In this document: positions 33,517 through 42,023 of the stretch, in pieces
Position numbering within the stretch: the stretch's first letter is position 1
How the letters are laid out: each line of letters starts with the position of its first letter
NCBI GenBank assembly: GCA_031969915.1
Contig: DALYJJ010000030.1
Coordinates: forward strand, 1 to 52,143
Direction: 5' to 3'
Length of the DNA: 52,143 nt
DNA from: DALYJJ01 sp031969915
Lineage (GTDB): Bacteria; Acidobacteriota; Terriglobia; Bryobacterales; Bryobacteraceae
Position numbers and translations under genes: made by a program
Notes under the pieces: generated by a model
Told to the model about the DNA's origin: nothing
Databases searched by the model: none
What the model saw: only the letters and a program-made list of their open reading frames with translations

Positions 33517-35335
33517 TCTCTGGGTGTGGTGGACGGTGGCTGCGGTGGCGCCGGCGGCGGCGCAGCCGAGCGTCGTGCTGGTGAGCCTGGACGGCATGGG
33601 GTACCAGCGGTTCACCGAAGACCCGGTCTCGGACGAACTGACCGCGCTCAAGAACATCGCGCGAAGCGGGGTTGTGGCGCAGGGCGTCGTGCCCCACATG
33701 CCGAGCACCACGGCGAACACGCACGCCGCGCTGTTCACGGGCGCCTACGGCGACGTGAACGGGATCTCGGGGAACTCAGTGCCCAAGACGCCCCGGGGGC
33801 AGCATACGTTCCGCGAGTGGTCCGTCGGGTTCCGCGCGGAGGGCCTGCGGGCCGAACCGCTGTGGGCGGCGGCGGCGCGCCAGGGGGTGACAGCGGTGGC
33901 CTACCAGGCGACCCAGGCGTATCCGTTCCTGCCGGTGAACACGGCCCCCGGGGAGAAGACGCCGCCGGTGGTGATCAACGGGTATCAAACGGAAGAAGTG
34001 GCTCCGTACCTGGTGGTGCGGCCGGCCGATGCGAAGGGTGAGGAGTGCGGGGCATTCACGCCGCCGGTTCCCGGCGCGGTGCGCTGTTTCTCCTGGACGG
34101 CGAAGCCGCACACCCTCTATGCCGCGGCCACGCCGCAGGCGCTGTATATCGCGGCGGACCCAAAGGGAGCGCGGGTGCGCGTCGAGTCGCAGCCGCTCGA
34201 ATCCGAGCTTCCGCGGAAGCGGGCCCTGGGCCGCCACTTCAGCCTGGGGCTGACGGTGGCGCCGGGCCTGATCGCGCACTTCCGGCTGACCGGGCTCACG
34301 GCGGACGCCTCCGATTTCCTCCTTCTGCAAACGCCGCTCAAGGAACTCGGCTTCTACAACGGCGGCGCGGACGCGAACCTGCAGCGCGACCTGATGCTCG
34401 CCGAAACCGGCGCCTTTGTGGGCAACGGGCCAAGCCGCTTGCTGAACACGGGAAAGCTGGGTGAGGTCTCGCACAAAGGCGGCGACGGCGCGGCCGAGCG
34501 CCTCTACCTGGAAGCCGTGGAGTTTGTCATCAAGCAGAACACGCGGCAGGCGCAATGGCTCGCCAAGCGGCTCACGCCCAAGCTCTTCGTGGGGTACCTG
34601 AACTACCCGGACGAAGTGGACCACGCTTTCTATGGCTTCGTGCACGCCTCCACGCCCGGGGTCTCCAAGGCCCTGCAGGACCGCTATACGTTCTACCGCC
34701 GCTGGTGCTACGTCGCCCTGAACCGCGCCGTGGAGGCCTTCGCCGGCCTCGCGGCCCGCGACGGGACGGTGCTCTTCGCGAGCGACCACGGCATGGCACC
34801 GGTTTGGAAGCACGTCAACGTCGATCGCGTTCTGCGGGAAGCCGGCCTGGACGGGAGCGTGACCCACGTCTACAACTTCCTGGTGGTAAACACCACCGAT
34901 TGGAAGGAAGGCACGGTTCCGGCGGAAAAGAAGAGGGCGGTGGTGGCGGCGGCGCAAGCGGCGCTGGCGCGGGTGCGCGATCCCGAGACCGGCCAACCGG
35001 TGTTCACGGAATTCTTCCGCCCGGAGACGGACGGAGCGCGGTACGGCATCGGCGGCCCGCACAGCGGAGATCTCTATTTCGAGTTCGCGCGCGGGTACTC
35101 GTTCAAGCGCGAAAAGGACGCGCCGGTGGTGGGCCGCACGGAAGCGCCCATGGGCAACCACGGTTTCCTGCCCACACGGCCGGACATGCTCGCGATCCTG
35201 GTCGGCAAAGGGCCCCGGCTGCCCAAGGGCGCAACCTGGCCGTTGCTGAAAGCGATCGACATCGCGCCCCTTGCCGCCCACCTGCTGGGCATGCAGCCGC
35301 CCGCGCAGGCGACGGGCCGTTCGCCGCTGCCCTGA
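33503..35335 (+). CDS. Secreted type I phosphodiesterase / nucleotide pyrophosphatase (alkaline phosphatase superfamily)
   Basis: A 610-residue exported metallohydrolase. The signal peptide is 1-21 (LWVWWTVAAVAPAAAQ). The catalytic pattern of the nucleotide pyrophosphatase/phosphodiesterase group is present: VLVSLDGMGYQR with the first metal Asp, MPSTTANTHAALFTGAYG with the Thr nucleophile, YLNYPDEVDHAFYG with Asp and His metal ligands, FASDHGM with Asp/His, and NHGFLPTRPDMLAI with the last His. An insertion of about 150 residues lies between the nucleophile and the YPDEVDH block. The true start is ATG 33503; the same frame continues upstream in the previous gene but without signal or similarity. 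Substrate unknown: a nucleotide, phosphodiester or phospholipid headgroup. Confidence 0.92.
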
Positions 35336-35347
35336 CCGCTCGCGCCG

Positions 35348-38300
35348 CTACTTCTTCGCGGGCGGGGCGGGCGCCTTGAACGACTTATCCGGGTACGGCG
35401 GCGCGGCGGGCAGCTTCACCGGCTTCTCCTTGATCTCGCCCTTCAGGTAACTGATCGCCGCTTCGAGTTGCGCGTCGCGCCCCTTGAAGGTTTCGTGCGG
35501 CAGGTTGTCCACGACGATATCGGGATCGACGCCGTGCCCCTCGATCAGCCATTTGCCGTCCGGGCCGAAGACGCCGATCTCGGCGGCATTCGCGCCGCCC
35601 TGGTCGGCCAGGCGGTTGCTTCCGGTCAGCCAGATCTCGCCGCCCCAGGTGCGCGTCCCGATCACTTTGCCGATGCCCAACCGCTTCACGCCCTCGGTGA
35701 ATGCCTCGCCATCGGAGCCCGTCCATTCATTGCAGAGCACAACGATGTGGCCCCGGAAGGCGTATTGCATGTTCCAATACGGCTGGCCGAGGCGCGGCTG
35801 CCAATAGAACCAGGCCTTGCGCAGCAGGCGGCTGAGCAGCCACGGGTCGATGTTGCCGCCGCCGTTGTGGCGCACGTCGATGATCAGACCGGCGCGGTCG
35901 TGCACCGGATAGTAATGCTCGGCGAACTGCGCGATGTCGCTCGGGCCCATGGCGCGCAGGTGCAAGTAGCCGATCTGCCCGCCCGCGGCCTCTTCCACCT
36001 GGAGGCGGCGCGTGTACTCCCACTCGTGGTAGCGAAGGTCGGACTCCTGTTGCAGGCTGATCGCCTTCGCCACCACGTCGCGCGGCTCCGTCTTGCCCGC
36101 GGGCTTCACGCGCAGGAGCACCTGCTTGCCGGCGCGGTTGCGGAGCAGTTCCCCGATGTCCGCGGCGGCGAGCGTCTCGCGGCCGTCGACGGAGAGGATC
36201 ACGTCGCCCACGGCGAGTTCCACGCCGGGCTGCGCGAGCGGCGAGCGCTTGTCGGGGCGGTCGGGGTCGTGCCGGTAGATGTGATCGACGGCGTAGCCGC
36301 CGGCCGCGGGATCGCGCAGGAGCCGCGCGCCCAGCGCCCCGATGGCGATGTTGTCCTGGCCGCGGCGAAGGTCGCCGCCGCCGACCGAATGATGCAGCGC
36401 GGAGAGCTCGCTCACCATCTGGGCGATGAGGTCGTTCAGTTCCTCGCGGTCGCGCACGCGCGAGGCGAGCGGCGCGTACTTTTCGCGCATCGCGCGCCAG
36501 TCGACGCCGTGCATCTTGCGGTCGTAGAAGTAGTCGCGGTGGAGGCGCCAGGCGTCGACGAACATCTCTTTGAACTCGTCGGAGGGGATCACGGAGAACG
36601 TCCAATCCTTCAAGTCGACCTTCGCGTCGGCCAGCGTCTTGGGCGTCTTGGCCGCGCCCTCGCGGATCGCCGCATCGAAGACGAACAGGTCGTTCTGCTT
36701 TCTCACCAGCATTTTCTTGCCGTCTCCGGAGATCTGGTAGCCGTTGATCCCTTCGGCGATCGTTTCCGGCTTGTCGCCTTTGTTGGCGATGTCCAGGCAC
36801 TGCAGATTGTTCTTTGAGAAATCAGCGCTGTCGTATTCGATCCAGCAGAGCCGCTTGCCGGCCGCGGTGAGCCCGCGATAGTTGCCCGCCGGAACGGGAA
36901 CCTCGGTCAGGCGCTGGGTGAGCCCCTCGAAGTCGATCTCCACCTTTACGCCTTCGGGCTTCTTCTCGCCGCCCGCCGCCGCCGCGGTCTCGGGCTTCTT
37001 CTCTTCCGCGGGCTTCTCGGCGGCCACGAGTTCATCGGCCGGCTCGAACGGCGAGCGCTGGCCCTTCTTCAAGGCGAGCTGGTAGATCTTCCAGATCTTG
37101 TCGAAGTGGGGCTCGGGCGCGCGTGAGCCCCAGGGGGCGTTCACGGTGCTGCGCAGGGCGCGGTCGGACCGGAAATAGATCCACTTGCCGTCGGCGCTCC
37201 AGGCCGGGTCGGCGCTGTTGTAGCGGTCCGTGGTGAGAGGCTGCGTGGTGGCGCTGTCGACGCCGTAGAGGAACACCTGCTCGAACTGATTCGCCGCGGC
37301 CACGGAGTAGGCGATCCACTTGCTGTCCGGCGACCAGCGGAACGAGAACTGGGGAAACGAATTGGAGCCATACTGCGAAGTGGCGAGCTTTTTCTGGGCC
37401 TTGGTCCCCACTTCGAGCAGCCACAACTGGTTGTCCTTGTCCTGGTGCGCGATCCACTTGCCGTCGGGCGAGGGCGCCGCGTTCCAGCGCAGGACGGAGC
37501 CATCGGTAGTGAGTTGCTCGCCCGCGCCGATCCCGTTCGCGGGAATGCGCCACAGTTCCACCTCGCCGCTCTCAGTGGAAAGCGCGAGCAGGCTCTTGCC
37601 GTCGGGCATCGCCACGGCGTCGCGGAATCGCGCCGCCTTGCGGGCCGTGTTCTCGACGAATCGGCCTTCCTTGGCGGGCGCGACGAACACCTTGCCGCGC
37701 GAGGTGAGAATGACCTTTCCCCCGTCCCAGGAAAGCTGCGCGTTGGCGCCGAACTCGGCCGGGTTTTTCACCCAGCGCTCGCGGAGGTGATCGAAGTCCG
37801 AGGCCAGTTCGATGGGGATCGCGCGGTCCACGCCCGTCCCGACGTCGAAGAGCCGCAGGTCCGCGCCAAGCTGATAGACCACTTTTCCTTGGGAGAGCGA
37901 CGCGGCCTTGGCGTCCCAACCGTTGTGCCTGGTGTGCTGCCGCAGGGTCTTGCCGGCCTCATCCATGGACCACAGGTTCATCGAACCGTCGCGATCGGTG
38001 AGGAAATACACGCGGCCGTTCCACCACATCGCTTCCTTGCTCGTGCCGTTGTAGTCGGCCGTAAGCGGCACGGCTTCGGCGCCGGGCGTGAATTTCCAGA
38101 GCTTCTGGGCGGTGCCGCCCTGATAGCGTTTCGCATGCGAGCCCTGGAACTGCGTGCGCGTGAAGAACAGCGTCTTGCCGGCCGCGTCATAGGTCCCGGC
38201 GGACGCCTGGCTCAGCGGCACGCGCGCAATCGTGCCGTCCGCGGCGAGTACGACCAGTTGCGGATCGAAGAGGTTTCCAAAGCGGCTGGTAAGGGCGAGG

Positions 38301-38650
38301 ATCTTGCCGTCCGGAGTCCAGCCGGCGACCGCGGCGTTGCCCCAATACGTGCGCCGCGTGGGCAGTCCCCCCGCGGAGGGCATGGTGTAGATCTCCGTGG
38401 GGCCTTCATAGTTGGCGGCGAAGGCGATGGTCTTGCCGTCGGGCGAAAACGCCGCTCCGCGCTCCGCGCCCAGGTGCGTAGTCAGCCGGCGGGCCACACC
38501 GCCCTCAACGCCCACCTGCCACAGGTCTCCCTCGGCCGTGAAGACGACGCTGGCGCCGTGAATCGCGGGGAACCGATAGTAGCCGCGCGTGTCCTGCGCG
38601 CAGAGCGCCGCCGCCAACAGGAAAGTTGCAATCAGACTCCGGATGCCCAT
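35348..38650 (-). CDS. Tricorn-like S41 protease with beta-propellers and PDZ domain
   Basis: An 1100-residue exported protease similar to the tricorn protease, which trims peptides. The signal peptide is 1-18 (LIATFLLAAALCAQ). Residues 22-560 are WD40/PD40 beta-propeller repeats (AAFSPDGKTIAFAANYEG, WSADGKWIYF). A tricorn-type C1 region follows, with catalytic His candidates in ELSALHHS near 750. The PDZ domain is at about 780-870 (GDVILSVDGRETLAAADI). The S41 core has GLIIDVRHNGGGN and the nucleophile S979-D980 in NEWTGSDGEAF, then GTRTWGGEIW. A Lys/Glu/Ala stretch near 535-560 looks disordered. Its stop is 12 bp from the convergent phosphodiesterase stop. Confidence 0.94.
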   Translation of the reverse strand: MGIRSLIATFLLAAALCAQDTRGYYRFPAIHGASVVFTAEGDLWQVGVEGGVARRLTTHLGAERGAAFSPDGKTIAFAANYEGPTEIYTMPSAGGLPTRRTYWGNAAVAGWTPDGKILALTSRFGNLFDPQLVVLAADGTIARVPLSQASAGTYDAAGKTLFFTRTQFQGSHAKRYQGGTAQKLWKFTPGAEAVPLTADYNGTSKEAMWWNGRVYFLTDRDGSMNLWSMDEAGKTLRQHTRHNGWDAKAASLSQGKVVYQLGADLRLFDVGTGVDRAIPIELASDFDHLRERWVKNPAEFGANAQLSWDGGKVILTSRGKVFVAPAKEGRFVENTARKAARFRDAVAMPDGKSLLALSTESGEVELWRIPANGIGAGEQLTTDGSVLRWNAAPSPDGKWIAHQDKDNQLWLLEVGTKAQKKLATSQYGSNSFPQFSFRWSPDSKWIAYSVAAANQFEQVFLYGVDSATTQPLTTDRYNSADPAWSADGKWIYFRSDRALRSTVNAPWGSRAPEPHFDKIWKIYQLALKKGQRSPFEPADELVAAEKPAEEKKPETAAAAGGEKKPEGVKVEIDFEGLTQRLTEVPVPAGNYRGLTAAGKRLCWIEYDSADFSKNNLQCLDIANKGDKPETIAEGINGYQISGDGKKMLVRKQNDLFVFDAAIREGAAKTPKTLADAKVDLKDWTFSVIPSDEFKEMFVDAWRLHRDYFYDRKMHGVDWRAMREKYAPLASRVRDREELNDLIAQMVSELSALHHSVGGGDLRRGQDNIAIGALGARLLRDPAAGGYAVDHIYRHDPDRPDKRSPLAQPGVELAVGDVILSVDGRETLAAADIGELLRNRAGKQVLLRVKPAGKTEPRDVVAKAISLQQESDLRYHEWEYTRRLQVEEAAGGQIGYLHLRAMGPSDIAQFAEHYYPVHDRAGLIIDVRHNGGGNIDPWLLSRLLRKAWFYWQPRLGQPYWNMQYAFRGHIVVLCNEWTGSDGEAFTEGVKRLGIGKVIGTRTWGGEIWLTGSNRLADQGGANAAEIGVFGPDGKWLIEGHGVDPDIVVDNLPHETFKGRDAQLEAAISYLKGEIKEKPVKLPAAPPYPDKSFKAPAPPAKK

Positions 38651-38660
38651 ATCGGAATTC

Positions 38661-38666
38661 AGTATA
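38661..38666 (-). promoter_or_regulatory. -10-like TATACT for the tricorn-like protease gene
   Basis: TATACT on the minus strand ends ten bases before ATG 38650, implying a leader of only a few bases. On the plus strand TAAACT (38691-38696) could serve the divergent PhnB-like gene. Confidence 0.5.
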
Positions 38667-38733
38667 GAATTTAGAACGGTGCGGCGGCGGTAAACTCTGC
38701 CGCCCGCGGTGGGGGCGCACGACGGGAGGAACC

Positions 38734-39141
38734 ATGCTGGGTGTGAATCCTTACATCGCCTTCAAAGGCACCTGCCGCCAGGCGATCGCGTTCTACCAGG
38801 GCGCGCTGGGCGCCGAAGTGCTGTTCACGCAGACGGTCGGCGAATCGCCGATGGCCAATATGGGCCCCGCGGAGAACATCATGCATTGCACGATCAAGGT
38901 CGGCGAATCGACGATGATGATGTGCGACGACCCGAGCCCGGATCCCGCCGGGGGCGCCGGCAACATCAGCCTGGCGATCGGTCTCAACGATCCCGCCCGC
39001 GCGCAGGCGATCTTCGCGAACCTCGCCGAAGGCGGGCACGTGAGCATGCCTTTGACCAAGACCTACTGGGCCGAGGCGTTCGGGATGCTCACGGACAAGT
39101 TCGGGGTCCGCTGGATGGTGAACTGCGACGCGCCGCACTGA
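38734..39141 (+). CDS. PhnB-like VOC (glyoxalase-fold) protein
   Basis: A 135-residue VOC protein of the PhnB-like group: NPYIAFKGTCRQAIAFYQGALGAEV at the start (5-29), NIMHCTIKVGESTMMMCDDP (48-67) and FGMLTDKFGVRWMVNC at the end (115-130). These stand-alone proteins are widespread; the E. coli homologue sits in the phosphonate operon but has no demonstrated enzymatic role. There is no phosphonate gene nearby. GGGAGGA lies four bases before the ATG. It converges on lysC, with 12 bp between the stops. Confidence 0.92.
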   Translation: MLGVNPYIAFKGTCRQAIAFYQGALGAEVLFTQTVGESPMANMGPAENIMHCTIKVGESTMMMCDDPSPDPAGGAGNISLAIGLNDPARAQAIFANLAEGGHVSMPLTKTYWAEAFGMLTDKFGVRWMVNCDAPH

Positions 39142-39153
39142 GCGGAGCGCCGT

Positions 39154-40566
39154 TCAGGCCTCGGCGCCCAGGTGACACTCGGCGTGCACGGCCTTCACGG
39201 CCTTTTCGAGGCCGTCGATCTTCACGACAACCGAGATCGTGAGTTCGCTCGATCCTTGCGAGATGGCGATGATGTTCACGTTGTCGCGGGAGATGGCGGT
39301 GAAGATCCGCCCCGCGAGGCCCGGCGTGCCGCGCATGCCTTCTCCAACGATGGCGAGGAGGCCCACTTCGGTCTGGACATCGATGGGCCGCAGGTACCCG
39401 TGCGTGAGTTCGAGTTCGAGGTCCGTTTCGAGCCGCTGCATGACGGCGGGCAGCTCAGTCTGGCGCACCAGGAAGCAGAAGCTCTGGCGGTAGCTGGAAC
39501 TGGAGACCGCGAGCAGTTCCGCGTTGGCCTGCGAGACCGCGGCGAGGGCGCGCGCCATGAGCAGGGTCCCATTCAGCGAGGCGCTGGCCGGTTCGAGCGA
39601 GACCAGGGCCACGTTGCTCATCGAGGTGACCGCGCGCGGGCCGGGAGGCACGGAGGTAGTGGGGGCGATGCGGGTGCCTGGCTTTTCCGGCGCGAAACTG
39701 TTTTTCGAGTAGACGGGGATGCGCGGCTCCATGAGCGGCGCGAGCGTGCGCGGATGGAGCACCTTGGCCCCGTTGTAGGCCAGTTCGGCGGCCTCACGGT
39801 AGGTGATCTCGTCGAGCACCTTGGCGTCGGGCACCAGGCGCGGATCCGCGCTCATGATGCCGTCCACGTCGGTCCAAATCCAAAGCTCCGCGGCGTCCAG
39901 CACGGCGGCCAGGATGGACGCGGAGAAATCGGAGCCACCGCGCCCGAGCGTGGTGGGCTTTCCCTCCACGGTGGCGCCGTTGAAGCCGGTGACGATGGGG
40001 ATGCGGCCGGCTTCGAGCAGCGGCAGGAGCATCTTGCGCGCCTTGTCGCGCGTGGGGTCCATGAGCGGCGTCGCGCTGCCGTGGACGGCGTCGGTGACGA
40101 TCACGTCGCGGGCGTTGACGGCGGCGGCGGGTGTGCCGGTGGCGTCCAGGTACTCCGAGACGAGCAGGGCGGAGAGCCGTTCGCCGATGGCGACTCCTTC
40201 ATCCACCGAACGCGGGGGCGTTTCACCGAGCATGGCCATGCCGTTGGCGATGCGTTCGAACTCGGCGACCAGGGCGCGGACGCGCGGCGTCACCTGATCG
40301 CATCGTTCGGGCGGCAGCAGTTCGGCGCAGGCCTGCAAATGGCGGTCCTCCAGAGTGCGGAGGTTGGCCCCGGCGCGCTCGCGGTCGCCGCGCTCAGCGA
40401 GGCGCATGGTGTCGAGCAGAAGGTCCGTGACCTTGGACATGGCGGAGACCACAACGGCAACGGGGCGCCCGCTCATCTGCTCCGCGGCGAGGGCGGCGGC
40501 GGTCTTCATCCGCTCGGCGGAGCCGACGCTGGTGCCGCCGAACTTCATCACCAACAGATTCTTCAA
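39154..40566 (-). CDS. lysC: Aspartate kinase (monofunctional)
   Basis: A 470-residue aspartokinase, the first step of lysine, methionine, threonine and diaminopimelate synthesis. The kinase domain begins LVMKFGGTSVGSAERM, with GRGGSDFSASILAAVL (about 212-227), WTDVDGIMSADPR (about 236-248) and ELAYNGAKVLHPRTL (about 265-279). Two ACT regulatory units follow (about 315-470, with VALVSLEPA and AIVGEGMRGTPGLAGRIF), so feedback inhibition is expected. I place the start at TTG 40566, which overlaps the cmk stop as TTGA and has AGGAA eight bases upstream; GTG 40551 or ATG 40548 are alternatives that would shorten the N-terminus by five or six residues. It is translationally coupled to cmk. Confidence 0.95.
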   Translation of the reverse strand: MKNLLVMKFGGTSVGSAERMKTAAALAAEQMSGRPVAVVVSAMSKVTDLLLDTMRLAERGDRERAGANLRTLEDRHLQACAELLPPERCDQVTPRVRALVAEFERIANGMAMLGETPPRSVDEGVAIGERLSALLVSEYLDATGTPAAAVNARDVIVTDAVHGSATPLMDPTRDKARKMLLPLLEAGRIPIVTGFNGATVEGKPTTLGRGGSDFSASILAAVLDAAELWIWTDVDGIMSADPRLVPDAKVLDEITYREAAELAYNGAKVLHPRTLAPLMEPRIPVYSKNSFAPEKPGTRIAPTTSVPPGPRAVTSMSNVALVSLEPASASLNGTLLMARALAAVSQANAELLAVSSSSYRQSFCFLVRQTELPAVMQRLETDLELELTHGYLRPIDVQTEVGLLAIVGEGMRGTPGLAGRIFTAISRDNVNIIAISQGSSELTISVVVKIDGLEKAVKAVHAECHLGAEA

Positions 40567-41249
40567 CGGACCGGTTCCTTTCCATTCGCCGTCCGGTCGC
40601 GGACGGCTTGCAAGATTCGTTCTTCCACTTCCTCGAGCGTCAAGCGGCTGGAGTCGAGGTAGACGGCGTCGGGCGCTTGCGCGAGAGGGGCTTCGGCGCG
40701 GCTGCGGTCGCGCTGGTCGCGTTCGGCCAGTTCTCGCGCCACGGACTCCTTGCACGCTTCGCCGGTCTTTTCCTCCAGTTCCTTCACGCGGCGCGCGGCG
40801 CGCACGTCGGGCGAGGCATCGAGGAAGAACTTCACTTCGGCCTGCGGGAAAACGACGGTGCCGATATCGCGGCCCTCCATGACGACCGACGCAGCCCGCG
40901 CCGCCAGGCGCTGCTTCTCCACCAGGGCACGCCGCACGCCGGGCACGGCGGAAACCCGCGACGCCGCGGCGCTGACCTCGGGCGTGCGAATGACCGTGGA
41001 GACATCCTCGCCGTTCAGCCTTACGACGCGTCCGCACTCCTCAAAGCCGATCTCCGCATTGACGGCCAATTGCTCCAGCCGGTGAGCGTCGTCGAGCGGG
41101 ACGCCGGTGCGAACCGCCCACAGCGCCACCGCGCGGTACATCGCGCCAGTATCGAGGTAGAGAAAGCCCAACCGCTCGGCGACGCGGCGGGCGATGGTGC
41201 TCTTCCCCGCTCCGCCGGGCCCGTCGATGGCCACAATCACGCGCTTCAT
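40563..41249 (-). CDS. cmk: Cytidylate kinase
   Basis: A 228-residue (d)CMP kinase. The P-loop is AIDGPGGAGKSTIARRVAE (8-26); LYLDTGAMYRAVAL (30-43) binds CMP; VVMEGRDIGTVVFPQAEVKFFLDA (about 122-145) is the second family block, and RDQRDRSRAEAPL (about 178-190) forms the lid. The length is usual. The start ATG 41249 is 12 bases after the ferredoxin stop, so it may be co-transcribed with the ferredoxin as well as with lysC. A CATAAT sequence just upstream could be its own promoter. Confidence 0.96.
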   Translation of the reverse strand: MKRVIVAIDGPGGAGKSTIARRVAERLGFLYLDTGAMYRAVALWAVRTGVPLDDAHRLEQLAVNAEIGFEECGRVVRLNGEDVSTVIRTPEVSAAASRVSAVPGVRRALVEKQRLAARAASVVMEGRDIGTVVFPQAEVKFFLDASPDVRAARRVKELEEKTGEACKESVARELAERDQRDRSRAEAPLAQAPDAVYLDSSRLTLEEVEERILQAVRDRTANGKEPVR

Positions 41250-41261
41250 GGATCAGGACTA

Positions 41262-41651
41262 TTATGGCTTGCCGGAGAGGGGATCCACGGCGATCAGATG
41301 GTCCTCCACCAGCCGGCCGCCGATCAGGTGTTCCTGGATGATGCGCTCGAGCACCGCGGGCGTGGCCGAGTGGTACCACGCGCCGTCCGGATAGACCGCG
41401 GCGATGGGCCCCTGGGCGCAGATCCGCAGGCAGTTGGCCTTGGTGCGAAAGACCGCGGCCGCGCCCTTGGTGAGGCCCAGTTCGCTGAGCCGGTTCTTGA
41501 GGAACTCCCAGGATTCCAGTCCCGCTTCGCGCGAGCAGCACTTGGGATTGGTCTGGTCCGCGCAGAGAAAGATGTGACTGCGAAGCGAACCGACGCCCAG
41601 CGCGGCGGCGGTCCTTGCCAGAAGTTCCCGATCCTCACCCGATACACTCAA
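41262..41651 (-). CDS. Thioredoxin-fold [2Fe-2S] ferredoxin
   Basis: A 129-residue ferredoxin of the thioredoxin-like [2Fe-2S] family. The cluster ligands are C30 and C38 or C39 (HIFLCADQTNPKCC), and C74 and C78 (KANCLRICAQGP). VYPDGAWYHSATPAVLERIIQEHL (about 87-110) is a family hallmark. Its electron partner is unknown. The start is TTG 41651 with GAGGTG on the minus strand, inside the first codons of the divergent zincin gene. Only three bases separate the two start codons, so each gene's upstream signals must lie within the other gene. Confidence 0.88.
   Translation of the reverse strand: MSVSGEDRELLARTAAALGVGSLRSHIFLCADQTNPKCCSREAGLESWEFLKNRLSELGLTKGAAAVFRTKANCLRICAQGPIAAVYPDGAWYHSATPAVLERIIQEHLIGGRLVEDHLIAVDPLSGKP
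41643..41648 (+). promoter_or_regulatory. -10-like TACACT, leaderless start of zincin gene
   Basis: TACACT ends six bases before GTG 41655. It lies inside the first codons of the divergent ferredoxin gene. Confidence 0.5.
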
Positions 41652-41654
41652 GCT

Positions 41655-42002
41655 GTGTCACCTCGCGAGTTCGACCTGCTGGTCGAAGAATCGATTGCCA
41701 CCATTCCGGCGCGTTTTCGGCGCCGGCTGAAGAACGTCGCGTTCCTGGTCGAGGCCGAGCCGCCGCAGCCCGGGCTGTTGGGCCTGTACGTGGGCCGCCC
41801 ACTGCCGCATCGCAGCGTGAGCGAGAGCTTCGCGATGCCCGACCAGATCTTCATCTACCAGGGACCGCACGAGCGGCTCTCGCGCACGCCCGCGGGCCTG
41901 CGCCGCCTGGTGGAAGAGACAGTATGGCACGAGGTGGCGCACTATTTCGGAATGACCGAAGCGCAGGTGCGCCAGTGGGAGCGGCGGCGGCGGCGAGCCT
42001 GA
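41655..42002 (+). CDS. Minimal zincin-type metallopeptidase family protein
   Basis: A 115-residue protein of the short zincin-like family known from TTHA0227-type proteins. SPREFDLLVEESIATIPARFRRRLKNVAF opens it, and ETVWHEVAHYFGM (88-100) carries HEVAH (H92, E93, H96). LPHRSVSESFAMPDQIFIYQGP is the usual central block. Proteolytic activity has not been established for this family to my knowledge. The GTG start is supported by position, by the -10-like TACACT and by the family's usual start; the frame is open for more than a kilobase upstream but only as antisense to cmk and lysC. The C-terminus is Arg-rich. Confidence 0.85.
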   Translation: MSPREFDLLVEESIATIPARFRRRLKNVAFLVEAEPPQPGLLGLYVGRPLPHRSVSESFAMPDQIFIYQGPHERLSRTPAGLRRLVEETVWHEVAHYFGMTEAQVRQWERRRRRA

Positions 42003-42023
42003 GGTGCGCCGGCGCCACGCCCC

